NCBI GenBank assembly: GCA_029974855.1
Contig: JARKQO010000369.1
Location: 1 to 26,494, forward strand
Reading direction: 5' to 3'
Length of the DNA stretch: 26,494 nucleotides
Source of the DNA: Eubacteriales bacterium
GTDB lineage: Bacteria; Bacillota_A; Clostridia; Christensenellales; Aristaeellaceae
Below are positions 1 to 7,275 of the stretch, one piece after another; position 1 is the first letter of the stretch, and every line of letters begins with the position of its first letter. The position numbers and the translations under genes are program-made. The notes beneath the pieces are model-generated. The model did no database searches, was not told the DNA's origin, and worked only from the letters and a program-made list of their open reading frames with translations.

Positions 1-12
1 GCCCCCGGCATC

Positions 13-1002
13 TCAGCAGATCCTTGGCAGCCCCTCCCCTGCCAGGGGCTCGATGGAGCGGGTGCCCCCCGCCCGGGTGCCCAGGGTCAGCAAGGGGACG
101 GAGCTTGCCTCCACCCTGGCCACGACCCGGGCATTGGCCCCGTACCGGGCGGCCCGCATCAGGCGAAGGGCCTCCTGGGCGCATGCCTCCGGCAATACCA
201 AGGCCAGCTTCCCCTCGTTGCCCATGAACAGGGGGTCCAGCCCTAACAGCTCGCAAAAGCCCCCTACGGTGTCGTCCGTCAGGGGAACGGTGTGGTCCAT
301 GGCAATGCGTACCCCGGAGCCTTGGGCGATCTCGTAGAGCACGGCACCCAGGCCGCCCCGGGTAATATCCCGCAGCACATGGACGGGCAGACCCGCCTCC
401 AGCAGCCCCAGCACCATCTCCACCAAAGGCGCGGCATCGCTCCCAATGGCATTTTCAATGCCCAGCCTGGCGGAGAGAATGGCGGCGTGGTGCAGCCCCA
501 CATCCCCAGAGAGGATCACCACGTCCCCAGGCCGGGCATTTTGCACGCTGACGTCCTGGGGATGTCGCATCTCCCCCACCCCGGCGGTGTTGATGTACAA
601 ACCGCCGCTGCCCTCCACCACCTTGGTGTCCCCCGCCACGATCGTCACCCCCGCTTCGTCGGCGGTTTCCTTCATGGACCGGGCCACCCTTTCCAGCACA
701 TCGGTATCCAGGCCCTCCTCCAGAATGAAGCCCGCCGTCAGGTACCGGGGAACAGCCCCCCGCATCAGCAGGTCGTTGACGGTGCCGCACACGGCCAAAC
801 GGCCAATGTCGCCGCCGGGGAAGAACAAAGGGGTTACCACAAAGGAATCGGTGGTGAAGGCGATGTTGGGGGTATTTACAGGCACCACCGCCGCGTCCTC
901 CATCCGGTTCAGGGTCTCGTTGGCGAAATGCCGGGCAAAAATATCGTGTATCAAGGCAGTGGTCAGCTTTCCGCCGCCGCCGTGGGCCTGGGTGATCTTC
1001 AT
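13..1002 (-). CDS. hypE: HypE, carbamoyl dehydratase of [NiFe] hydrogenase maturation
   Basis: HypE takes the carbamoyl group that HypF transfers to its C-terminal cysteine and dehydrates it with ATP to a thiocyanate, the source of the CN ligands of the NiFe site. The 329-residue protein has the glycine-rich HGGGGK start (about residues 8-13), the EDAAVV segment of the PurM/AIR-synthase-like fold, a GDTKVV segment, and ends in Pro-Arg-Ile-Cys, the invariant C-terminal acceptor cysteine. An upstream in-frame extension to 1116 exists, but the ATG at 1002 follows an AAGGAG ribosome binding site and begins directly with family sequence (MKITQAHG), so I use it. It is the last gene of the hyp operon, 16 bases after hypD. 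Only 12 bases of the window lie beyond its stop, so no terminator can be judged. Confidence 0.96.
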   Translation of the reverse strand: MKITQAHGGGGKLTTALIHDIFARHFANETLNRMEDAAVVPVNTPNIAFTTDSFVVTPLFFPGGDIGRLAVCGTVNDLLMRGAVPRYLTAGFILEEGLDTDVLERVARSMKETADEAGVTIVAGDTKVVEGSGGLYINTAGVGEMRHPQDVSVQNARPGDVVILSGDVGLHHAAILSARLGIENAIGSDAAPLVEMVLGLLEAGLPVHVLRDITRGGLGAVLYEIAQGSGVRIAMDHTVPLTDDTVGGFCELLGLDPLFMGNEGKLALVLPEACAQEALRLMRAARYGANARVVARVEASSVPLLTLGTRAGGTRSIEPLAGEGLPRIC

Positions 1003-1018
1003 AGGGCTCCTTTCCCGC

Positions 1019-2071
1019 CTACCGGGCGCGGTGGTGTTGGTGCCAGATGCCACAGCTTCCCTCGCTGGAAACCATACAGGGCCCCACCGGGGACTGAGGC
1101 AGGCAGGCCGTGCCAAACAGGGGGCATTCCTTGGGGGTGGCCCGGCCTATGATGACCTCGGCGCACAGGCAGCCCGGGGGCTCCTGACCATCCTCCAGAA
1201 TGGGCAGCCCCGCGTCAAACTCCCCATAGGCCGGGGCCAGCCCGTAACCGGAAGCGGGCACCTCCCCCATGCCCCGCCACCGGGAGGGCTCCAGCACAAA
1301 GAACTCCCGGATCAGGGCCTGAGCCTTCTCATTGCCCTGGTCCGTGACGACGCTAGGGTACAGGTTGCGGGCCTCATGCTTGCCCTGGGCGATCTGGGTG
1401 AGCAGGTCGTGGATGGCCGCCACCAAATGCTCGTAGCCAAAGCCCGCCACCGTCAAAGGCACCCGATACCGTTCACAAAAGGACCGGTAGGCCTCCGCCC
1501 CCAAAATGGCGCTCACATGGCCGGGCCCCAGAAAGCCGTCGATGGCCGCGTCCTTTTGGCAGAGCCAATGCAAGCAGGGAATCAAAGCTTTCAGCTGGGG
1601 AAACAGCCGCACATTGCGGATATTTTCCGCCTTCAGCCGCCGGATCAGCAGGGCGTACAAGGGCAAGGTGGTCTCAAAGCCCAAAGCCGCCAGGATGAAA
1701 GTGCGCCCGGGCTGCGCCTTGGCGTGGCCCAAGGCGTCCATGGGGGAATACAGCATCTCCACGCTGCCCCCCCGGGCCCTGGCCTCCATCAAGGAGCCTT
1801 GGCCGCCGGGCACCCGGAGCATGTCCCCAAAGGTGAGCACGGTGGTATTCTTCTCCAGTGCCGCCCGGCACAGAGCGTCGATGTAGCCCCCCGGGGTTAC
1901 GCACACCGGGCAGCCGGGGCCGGACACCAGCCGGACCTGCTCCGGCAGCAAGGAAGCGACGCCCTGCTTGGAAATGGCGGCGGTGTGGGTGCCGCACACC
2001 TCCATCAGGCGGATGGGCCGCCCCCTATAACCGCGAATCTCCGCGGCCAGGCTCTCAATGGTCGTGGGCAT
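1019..2071 (-). CDS. hypD: HypD, Fe-S scaffold for Fe(CN)2CO assembly
   Basis: HypD is the iron-sulfur protein that, with HypC, holds the iron while the two cyanides and the CO are attached. In 350 residues the diagnostic parts are visible: MEVCGTHT with Cys26, GPGCPVC with Cys54 and Cys57 (redox thiol motif), GFGYEHL in the middle, and the cysteine-rich C-terminal region containing ECPLFG and GPCMVSSEG that ligates the [4Fe-4S] cluster. The length matches the family, apart from a short basic tail rich in His and Arg after the last cysteine. The gene starts inside the end of hypC (17-base overlap), which suggests translational coupling of the two partners. Confidence 0.96.
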   Translation of the reverse strand: MPTTIESLAAEIRGYRGRPIRLMEVCGTHTAAISKQGVASLLPEQVRLVSGPGCPVCVTPGGYIDALCRAALEKNTTVLTFGDMLRVPGGQGSLMEARARGGSVEMLYSPMDALGHAKAQPGRTFILAALGFETTLPLYALLIRRLKAENIRNVRLFPQLKALIPCLHWLCQKDAAIDGFLGPGHVSAILGAEAYRSFCERYRVPLTVAGFGYEHLVAAIHDLLTQIAQGKHEARNLYPSVVTDQGNEKAQALIREFFVLEPSRWRGMGEVPASGYGLAPAYGEFDAGLPILEDGQEPPGCLCAEVIIGRATPKECPLFGTACLPQSPVGPCMVSSEGSCGIWHQHHRAR

Positions 2072-2279
2072 AGGAATCCACCAACGCCAGGAGCTCCAAC
2101 AGCTCCTCCGCTTCTTTCTTTTGTACCTTTTGAATGGCGCAGCCCGCGTGAATCAGCAGATAATCGCCGATGTCACACTCCACAATCCCCAGCTCCACCG
2201 GTATGGTATTGCCCCGGACGTCGCATTTGCCCTGGTCCCCCTGCCGGGAGATCAGCCTTCCGGGAACCGCGATGCACAT
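2055..2279 (-). CDS. hypC: HypC/HupF family hydrogenase assembly chaperone
   Basis: HypC is a small chaperone that binds iron with HypD through its N-terminal cysteine and then escorts the Fe(CN)2CO unit to the large-subunit precursor. The protein begins MCIAVPG, the family signature in which Met1 is removed to expose Cys2, and has the conserved GDYLLIHAG region. Two ATGs lie two codons apart, at 2285 and 2279. I choose 2279 because only that start puts the essential cysteine at position 2. It also sits at a good distance from the GGGGGG stretch upstream. The other ATG overlaps the hypF stop as ATGA, so ribosomes could begin there, but the product would carry Met-Thr before Met-Cys. Length is 74 residues, normal for the family. 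Confidence 0.95.
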   Translation of the reverse strand: MCIAVPGRLISRQGDQGKCDVRGNTIPVELGIVECDIGDYLLIHAGCAIQKVQKKEAEELLELLALVDSYAHDH

Positions 2280-2281
2280 GG

Positions 2282-4600
2282 TCATACCCCCCTTTCCAGC
2301 GCCTCCAGCGCCATCACCGCCTGCCCGAAGGAAACGCCCCCGTCTCCCGCAGGCACAGCCTGGTTGATGTATACCCTGAATCCTTCCTTTTCAAGCAGCG
2401 AAATGGCCTTTTCCGCCAGCAGCCGGTTCTGGAACACGCCTCCGGAAAGGCACACCGTGCCGATGCCGCTTTGATCCCCCAGCCGCAGGCACATGCTTTT
2501 CACCATGTCCGCCACGGCCAGGTGAAAGGCATAGGCCAGGGCACCGGGGGCCTCCCCCTGGGCCAGCCGGGCCAGCAAGGCCCGGACGCAGGGGGCGAAA
2601 TCCGCCTGGCCCGCTTCGTTGATGGCATAGGGCAGCGGTTCCGCCTCCCCGCCCCCTTGGGCAAAGGCCTGGGCGGCGTAGTTCAGCTCGATGGCGCTTT
2701 GCCCCCCGTAGGTGGAGGCGTGGCAGATGCCCAGCAGGGAGCTGACGCCGTCAAAGAGCCTCCCCATGCTGGAGGACAACACCCCGTTTATCCGCTGCTC
2801 CAGGGCCCGGGCCAGCAGGGGGTCCAATCCCTCTTTCAGCCCCGCGTCAAAGCGGTAGCAAGCGGCGGTAAGGGAGGCCTTGCGCACCGAGGCGTCGCCC
2901 CCCAGCAGCCATACGGGTTTCAGGGACGCGGCCCGCCGGAAGGACCTGCGGTCGGCGATTAAGAACTCCCCGCCCCAGATGGTTCCGTCCTCCCCATATC
3001 CCGTGCCGTCAAAGGCCACGCCAATCACCGGAGATACCAGCCCATGCTCCCCCATCACCGAGGCGATGTGGGCATGGTGGTGAAACACCGGCAGCTTGGG
3101 GGCGGGCAGTTCGGCAGCCACGGCCCCGGTAGCGTAGCCCGGATGGGGATCATAGGCCACCAACTCCGGGTTGATCCCCAGAATGTTACCCATGGCCTCC
3201 AGCGCCTCCCGGTAGCGGGCGGTATTCTCCAGGGTGTCCAGGTCCCTCAGCTCCATGGAGGGATAGGCGTACCCCCTGGCGGCAAAGGTGAACACGCTCT
3301 TTTCCTGGGCCCCCAAGGCCAGCACCCGCCCGGGCTTCACGGGGATGCTCAAAGGCACATGGCCCCGGCCCCGGCGCAGGAAGGTGGGCCTTCCGGCGAC
3401 GATTTGCATCACCGAATCATCCTGGGCGTTCAGGATGGGCCGGTCATGGAGCAGCACCCCGGCCACCTGGGGATGCGCCTCCATAAAGGCCAGGGCGTCC
3501 TGGTCCCGGGAGACAATGGGCAAAGAGGAGAGATTCAGACTGGTCATCACCAAGGGCGGCAAGTGGGCCAGCAGCAGGTGCTGCAAGGGGGTATAGGGCA
3601 AAAACGCCCCCAGCTCGGTACTGGCCCCCCACACCTGGGGGGCGATGGCCGAGGGCCGCCTTTCCAGCAGCACAATGGGCCGGGCGGGGCTTTCCAGCAG
3701 GGCCCGCTGGGCCTCATTGACCCGGCAATGGGAAAGCAAAGCCTCCATGTCCCGGAACATCACCGCAAAGGGCTTGGCCTCCCGGCCCTTGACCTCCCGC
3801 AGAGTCTGTACCCCCTGAGGGTTGGCAGCGTCCACCGCCAGGTGGTAGCCTCCGATACCCTTCACCGCCACAATAGCTCCGGCGGCCAATAGCTCAATGG
3901 CCCGGTCCAGGGCCTGGTCCTGGAGTCGGTGCCGGGTTTCGCTCTTGGGCTGGCCTCCGCTTTGGGATTCGCCCGCCCGCCAAGCCTCCCCGCTCCGCTC
4001 CACCAGCGTCACCCTCGGCCCGCAATCGTTACAGCACACCGTCTGGGCATGAAAGCGGCGGTTGTCCCCGTCGGTATACTCCCCCTGGCACAGAGGACAC
4101 AGGGGGAACCCCGCCATGGAGGTGTTTGGGCGGTCATAGGGAATGGCGGAGAGGATGGAAAACCGGGGGCCGCAATGGGTGCAGGAAATGAAAGGATTCC
4201 GGTACCGGGGATCGGCGGGGTCCCCCATCTCCCGCAGGCAGTCTTCACATACCGCCAAATCCGGGGAGGGCATCACCAGCCCGTTCTCTTCCTCCCGGCT
4301 GGGCAGGATGCGAAAGGCCTCCGCCGCCCGCTCCCCCTGGGCCAGGGCCCTGGTGGTGCAGGCCAGCCGGGCGATGTGGCTGGGGGCGGGCCTGTCCCGC
4401 TCCAGGGCCGAGGCAAAGGCCTCCAGGGCCTCCCCCCCTCCAAAAGCCTCAATGCGCACCGCCCCCTGGGCGTTTTGCACCGTGCCCGTGACGCCGCAGC
4501 GCCGGGCCAGGCGGGTCACAAAGGGGCGGAAGCCCACCCCTTGCACGATGCCCTCAATGTGAATCAGCGCCCGGAGCGTTGTTGCCGAATCCATTGGCAT
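2282..4600 (-). CDS. hypF: HypF carbamoyltransferase, somewhat divergent
   Basis: HypF makes carbamoyl-adenylate from carbamoyl phosphate and ATP and transfers the carbamoyl group to the C-terminal Cys of HypE. Domains in order (numbering from the ATG at 4600): acylphosphatase with GIVQGVGFRPF near residues 17-27; two zinc fingers with exact C-x2-C-x18-C-x2-C spacing (Cys118/121/140/143 and Cys168/171/190/193); a YrdC-like domain; a Kae1-like domain with HHHAH at 507-511, Asp531 and Asp753. At 772 residues it has the usual full length. Several motifs differ from the usual form: TSLNLS for TSGNLS, LGAQEKSVF for LGA(D/E)LKNTF, YGGQSA for YEGQAA. The metal-binding His and Asp residues are intact, so I expect activity. 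Another ATG at 4594 has better spacing to a GAGG site. The gene overlaps the end of hypB by 37 bases. Confidence 0.95.
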   Translation of the reverse strand: MPMDSATTLRALIHIEGIVQGVGFRPFVTRLARRCGVTGTVQNAQGAVRIEAFGGGEALEAFASALERDRPAPSHIARLACTTRALAQGERAAEAFRILPSREEENGLVMPSPDLAVCEDCLREMGDPADPRYRNPFISCTHCGPRFSILSAIPYDRPNTSMAGFPLCPLCQGEYTDGDNRRFHAQTVCCNDCGPRVTLVERSGEAWRAGESQSGGQPKSETRHRLQDQALDRAIELLAAGAIVAVKGIGGYHLAVDAANPQGVQTLREVKGREAKPFAVMFRDMEALLSHCRVNEAQRALLESPARPIVLLERRPSAIAPQVWGASTELGAFLPYTPLQHLLLAHLPPLVMTSLNLSSLPIVSRDQDALAFMEAHPQVAGVLLHDRPILNAQDDSVMQIVAGRPTFLRRGRGHVPLSIPVKPGRVLALGAQEKSVFTFAARGYAYPSMELRDLDTLENTARYREALEAMGNILGINPELVAYDPHPGYATGAVAAELPAPKLPVFHHHAHIASVMGEHGLVSPVIGVAFDGTGYGEDGTIWGGEFLIADRRSFRRAASLKPVWLLGGDASVRKASLTAACYRFDAGLKEGLDPLLARALEQRINGVLSSSMGRLFDGVSSLLGICHASTYGGQSAIELNYAAQAFAQGGGEAEPLPYAINEAGQADFAPCVRALLARLAQGEAPGALAYAFHLAVADMVKSMCLRLGDQSGIGTVCLSGGVFQNRLLAEKAISLLEKEGFRVYINQAVPAGDGGVSFGQAVMALEALERGV

Positions 4601-5220
4601 ACCTCGTGAATCCCTTCCCCGGTCTTGGCGGACACGGGAAGAATCGGCGCGGTGGGATTCAAGGCCCGGATGCCCTTGGTAAAATACTCCATGTCAAAAT
4701 CCACATGGGGCAGCAAATCCGCCTTGTTGAGCACGATGAGGGCCGCTTTCTCAAAGGCCAAAGGGTATTTATAGGGCTTGTCCGAGCCGTCCGTGGCGGC
4801 GCATATCAGCATTTTCACATCCTCGCCGATCATGAACTCCGCCGGGCACACCAAATTGCCGATGTTTTCAATCCACAGCAGGCTGTTCTCCTGCAACGGA
4901 AACTCCGCCAGGGCGCTGTCCATCAGGGGCGCGTCGATGTGGCAGGCCCCTCCGGTGTTGATCTGGATGGAGGGAATGCCCAGCTCCAGCAGCTTTTGGG
5001 TGTCGATGTCCGATTGGATGTCCCCCTCCACCACGGCGCTGGGAATGCCCTCCAGGCCCTGGATAATCCGGGTCAAAGTGGAGGTCTTGCCCACCCCGGG
5101 GGCCCCGATGACGTTGATGGTAAAGATTCCCTTCGCCGCCAGGCTCCGGTGAATCTCCTCCGCCTGCCTGTCGTTTTCGGCGTTGATATCCGCCATGATC
5201 ACTACGTCCTGCTTGCTCAT
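4564..5220 (-). CDS. hypB: HypB, nickel-insertion GTPase
   Basis: HypB is the dimeric SIMIBI-class GTPase that works with HypA to deliver nickel to the hydrogenase large subunit. The 218 residues contain a P-loop GAPGVGKT (39-46), the GGACHID metal-site segment with Cys93 and His94, ENIGNLVCP with Cys125 (the switch and nickel/zinc ligand region), DGSDKPYKYP, and the guanine-specificity motif NKAD. It lacks both the N-terminal CxxCGC nickel site and the histidine-rich stretch found in some HypB proteins, so it is the minimal form without nickel storage. The ATG at 5220 is preceded by AAGGAGG at ideal spacing. It lies 27 bases after hypA. Confidence 0.97.
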   Translation of the reverse strand: MSKQDVVIMADINAENDRQAEEIHRSLAAKGIFTINVIGAPGVGKTSTLTRIIQGLEGIPSAVVEGDIQSDIDTQKLLELGIPSIQINTGGACHIDAPLMDSALAEFPLQENSLLWIENIGNLVCPAEFMIGEDVKMLICAATDGSDKPYKYPLAFEKAALIVLNKADLLPHVDFDMEYFTKGIRALNPTAPILPVSAKTGEGIHEVCQWIRQQRSGR

Positions 5221-5247
5221 GATGTTCCTCCTTGCGATTTGCTTCGG

Positions 5248-5601
5248 TCATTCCCGGCCGTCCTCCAGCTCCACGCTTTCCACATAGAACTCGTTCCCAA
5301 TGTCCGTGGGATTGCCCAGGGCGCCGCAGCCCGGGCAGGCGAAGGAAAAACGGGGCCGAACAAAATTCTTTTCACACTGGGGGCAGCGCATTTCGGCCTT
5401 CACGGTGCGAAGGGTAAGCACCGCGCCCTCGGCCAAGGTGCCCTTGGCGATCTGGTCAAAGTACAGCTGCACGGAGCCGGGGATGATGCTGGTATTCTCC
5501 CCCACCACCAGCCGGGCCCCCGTGACCTTCACAGCCCCGTGCTCCTGGGCGGCCTTCAGGATCACCTGGACGATTCCCTTGGTGAGGCCGTATTCGTGCA
5601 C
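5248..5601 (-). CDS. hypA: HypA, nickel metallochaperone, probable GTG start
   Basis: HypA binds nickel through its N-terminal Met-His-Glu and carries a structural zinc; it partners HypB. The zinc site is clear (Cys73, Cys76, Cys89, Cys92 in two CPxC pairs). The reading frame opens ATG-GTG-CAC-GAA. Starting at the ATG (5604) would give Met-Val-His-Glu and move the nickel-binding histidine to position 3. Starting at the GTG (5601), which initiates with Met, gives Met-His-Glu exactly as the family requires. The purine-rich GGGGGGAGG just upstream abuts the ATG and is better placed for the GTG. First gene of the hyp operon, about 20 bases downstream of a strong promoter. Length 117 residues, normal. 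Confidence 0.95.
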   Translation of the reverse strand: MHEYGLTKGIVQVILKAAQEHGAVKVTGARLVVGENTSIIPGSVQLYFDQIAKGTLAEGAVLTLRTVKAEMRCPQCEKNFVRPRFSFACPGCGALGNPTDIGNEFYVESVELEDGRE

Positions 5602-5625
5602 CATCCTCCCCCCTCTGTCCCGTCC

Positions 5626-5653
5626 ATTATAGCCCCATCCGCCCGGGAGTCAA
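5626..5653 (-). promoter_or_regulatory. Sigma-A-type promoter of the hyp operon
   Basis: Read on the minus strand, a -35 box TTGACT (5653-5648) and a -10 box TATAAT (5631-5626) are separated by 16 bases. Transcription should begin near 5620, leaving a leader of only about 18 bases before hypA. The box match is seen directly; promoter activity is inferred. Confidence 0.8.
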
Positions 5654-5660
5654 GCCAGGG

Positions 5661-5679
5661 GCGCCGAGAAACCCGGCGC
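5661..5679. repeat. Short inverted repeat between the divergent promoters
   Basis: GCGCCG and CGGCGC form a perfect 6-base inverted repeat around a 7-base centre, lying just upstream of the hyp -35 box and 55 bases upstream of the hydrogenase -35 box. The position would suit a shared operator. It is short and GC-rich, so chance occurrence is possible. Confidence 0.4.
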
Positions 5680-5734
5680 AAAAGAATGGCAAAAAAATAA
5701 CGATTTCTTTCCTTACTATATATGGGATTCCCTG

Positions 5735-5763
5735 TTGACTCTTGGCGAAACCAGGCCTATAAT
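5735..5763 (+). promoter_or_regulatory. Sigma-A-type promoter of the hydrogenase operon
   Basis: TTGACT at 5735-5740 and TATAAT at 5758-5763 with the ideal 17-base spacer. The predicted start near 5770 leaves a leader of about 65 bases before the first structural gene. No other convincing promoter was found before 15756, so the 12 genes are likely one transcript. Confidence 0.85.
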
Positions 5764-5835
5764 GAAGCGGCCTCGCATACCTGGCCGGTGTGTGGGTTCC
5801 TTTATGCCTGTAATAGATACTGGGGGGATCCTGTC

Positions 5836-7275
5836 ATGGCAAATTCGTCCCTGTTGCTGGCGGCGGTGCTGGTGCCCATTCTGGGGGCATGCCTTCTGCC
5901 GCTGGCCGGCCCCATGTCCGCCAGGTTCCGCAACGCGCTGGCTTTGGTATTGGTTCTGGTTCCCTTCCTGCTGCTCCTGTCCTTGGTGCCCGGGGTCCTG
6001 GAGGGACAGGTGGTCTCCTTCTCCTTCCCCCTGCCCCTGGGCCTTTCCTTTGGGCTGATGGCGGACGGCCTGGCGGTGTTCATGGCGCTCACCAGCGCCT
6101 TTTTGGGCCTGATCATCGTGCTGTACTCCTACGGGTACATCGCCCACGCGGAGCATCAAGGGGAGTATTACTTCTTTGTGGTGCTCTTCATCGGGGCCAT
6201 GATGGGCATCACCCTGTCCACCAATTTGATCTTCCTGTACACCTTCTGGGAGATTTCCGCCGTGTGCTGCTGGCGGCTCATCGGCTTCTTCCGGGAGAAG
6301 GAATACGTGCGCCGGGCCAACAAGGCCTTTCTGATCACCGGGGCCGGGGCGCTGATCATGCTGGGCGGCTTCATCGCCATCTACCAGCAGTACGGTACCT
6401 TTGACCTGACCGTGCTGCGGGGACAGCCCGTCTCCAGCCTGGCGGTGGTGCTGATCCTGTTCGGCATCCTGTCCAAGTCCGCCACGCTGCCGCTCCATTC
6501 CTGGCTGGCGGACGGCGGCGTGGCCCCCACCCCGGCCACGGCGCTTTTGCACGCGGCGGTGCTGGTGAAGATCGGCGTATATGTGTTCACCCGGCTCTTT
6601 GTGGTGAACTTCCAAATCGCCCCTGTGTTTCACACCATCGTTCCCGTGATCGCGGCGGTCAGCGCTTTGCTCTCCGCCGGGGCGGCCATCCGGGAGCACG
6701 ACATCAAGCGGATCATCGCCTATTCCACAGTAAGCCAGCTGGGCTTTATTCTGCTGGGGCTTTCCGTGGGCGGGGAGGTGGTCTTGGCGGGGGGCCTGCT
6801 GTACATCCTCATGCACGCCATTTCCAAGGCCGGGCTGTTCCTGTGCGCGGGCATCATCGAGCATGGCTGCCACACCAAGGATACCCGGCAGATGGGCGGC
6901 CTGTTCAGGCAAATGCCCATCACGGCGGTATCGTTTCTGCTGTGCGCCTTCTCGGTGATGGGGCTGCCCCCCTTTGGCGGCTTCTTCAGCAAGTACATGG
7001 TCATCGCGGGCACGGTTCAGGCGGGGCATCCCTATATCGCCATCGTGTTCATTTTGGGCGCGGTGATGACTCTTATTTACCTGATGCGGGCCTTTATGCT
7101 GGTGTTTTTGGGCCAGCCCAGAGAAGTACACGCCCATGCCAAGGATTCCTCCTTTACCATGGTGGCCTCCGTGGGCCTGCTGGCGGCGCTCTCCTTGGTC
7201 AGCGGCCTGCTGGTGGCCCTTCCCGCTGGCTTCGTGGAACAGATTGTAACGCAAATGGCGGTGATTGTGCAATGA
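5836..7275 (+). CDS. Antiporter-like NuoL/M/N-family subunit 1 of group 4 hydrogenase
   Basis: A 479-residue polytopic membrane protein of the proton-conducting NuoL/NuoM/NuoN/MrpD family, proposed to move H+ or Na+ as the hydrogenase turns over. The half-channel residues are present: Glu139 in WEI (TM5), Lys214 in SKSATLPLHSWL (TM7), Lys245 in LHAAVLVKIGVY (TM8) and Lys386 in GGFFSKY (TM12). The ATG at 5836 is chosen over an in-frame start at 5722 because the latter precedes the promoter; a GGGGGG stretch sits 8 bases upstream of the chosen ATG. It is the first gene of the operon and its stop overlaps the next start as ATGA. The family is certain; NuoM-like or NuoN-like type was not resolved. 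Confidence 0.93.
   Translation: MANSSLLLAAVLVPILGACLLPLAGPMSARFRNALALVLVLVPFLLLLSLVPGVLEGQVVSFSFPLPLGLSFGLMADGLAVFMALTSAFLGLIIVLYSYGYIAHAEHQGEYYFFVVLFIGAMMGITLSTNLIFLYTFWEISAVCCWRLIGFFREKEYVRRANKAFLITGAGALIMLGGFIAIYQQYGTFDLTVLRGQPVSSLAVVLILFGILSKSATLPLHSWLADGGVAPTPATALLHAAVLVKIGVYVFTRLFVVNFQIAPVFHTIVPVIAAVSALLSAGAAIREHDIKRIIAYSTVSQLGFILLGLSVGGEVVLAGGLLYILMHAISKAGLFLCAGIIEHGCHTKDTRQMGGLFRQMPITAVSFLLCAFSVMGLPPFGGFFSKYMVIAGTVQAGHPYIAIVFILGAVMTLIYLMRAFMLVFLGQPREVHAHAKDSSFTMVASVGLLAALSLVSGLLVALPAGFVEQIVTQMAVIVQ

Noticed and set aside
446..2962. An 838-codon open frame on the plus strand across hypE-hypD-hypC-hypF
   Set aside because: It lies antisense to hyp genes with clear motifs, has no family-like motifs, is rich in Pro/Gly/Gln/His as expected from GC-rich antisense reading, and crosses several gene boundaries.
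5661..5700. Hairpin at 5661-5679 as a terminator
   Set aside because: The run that follows on the plus strand is A-rich, no gene ends there on that strand, and on the minus strand the T-run precedes the stem.
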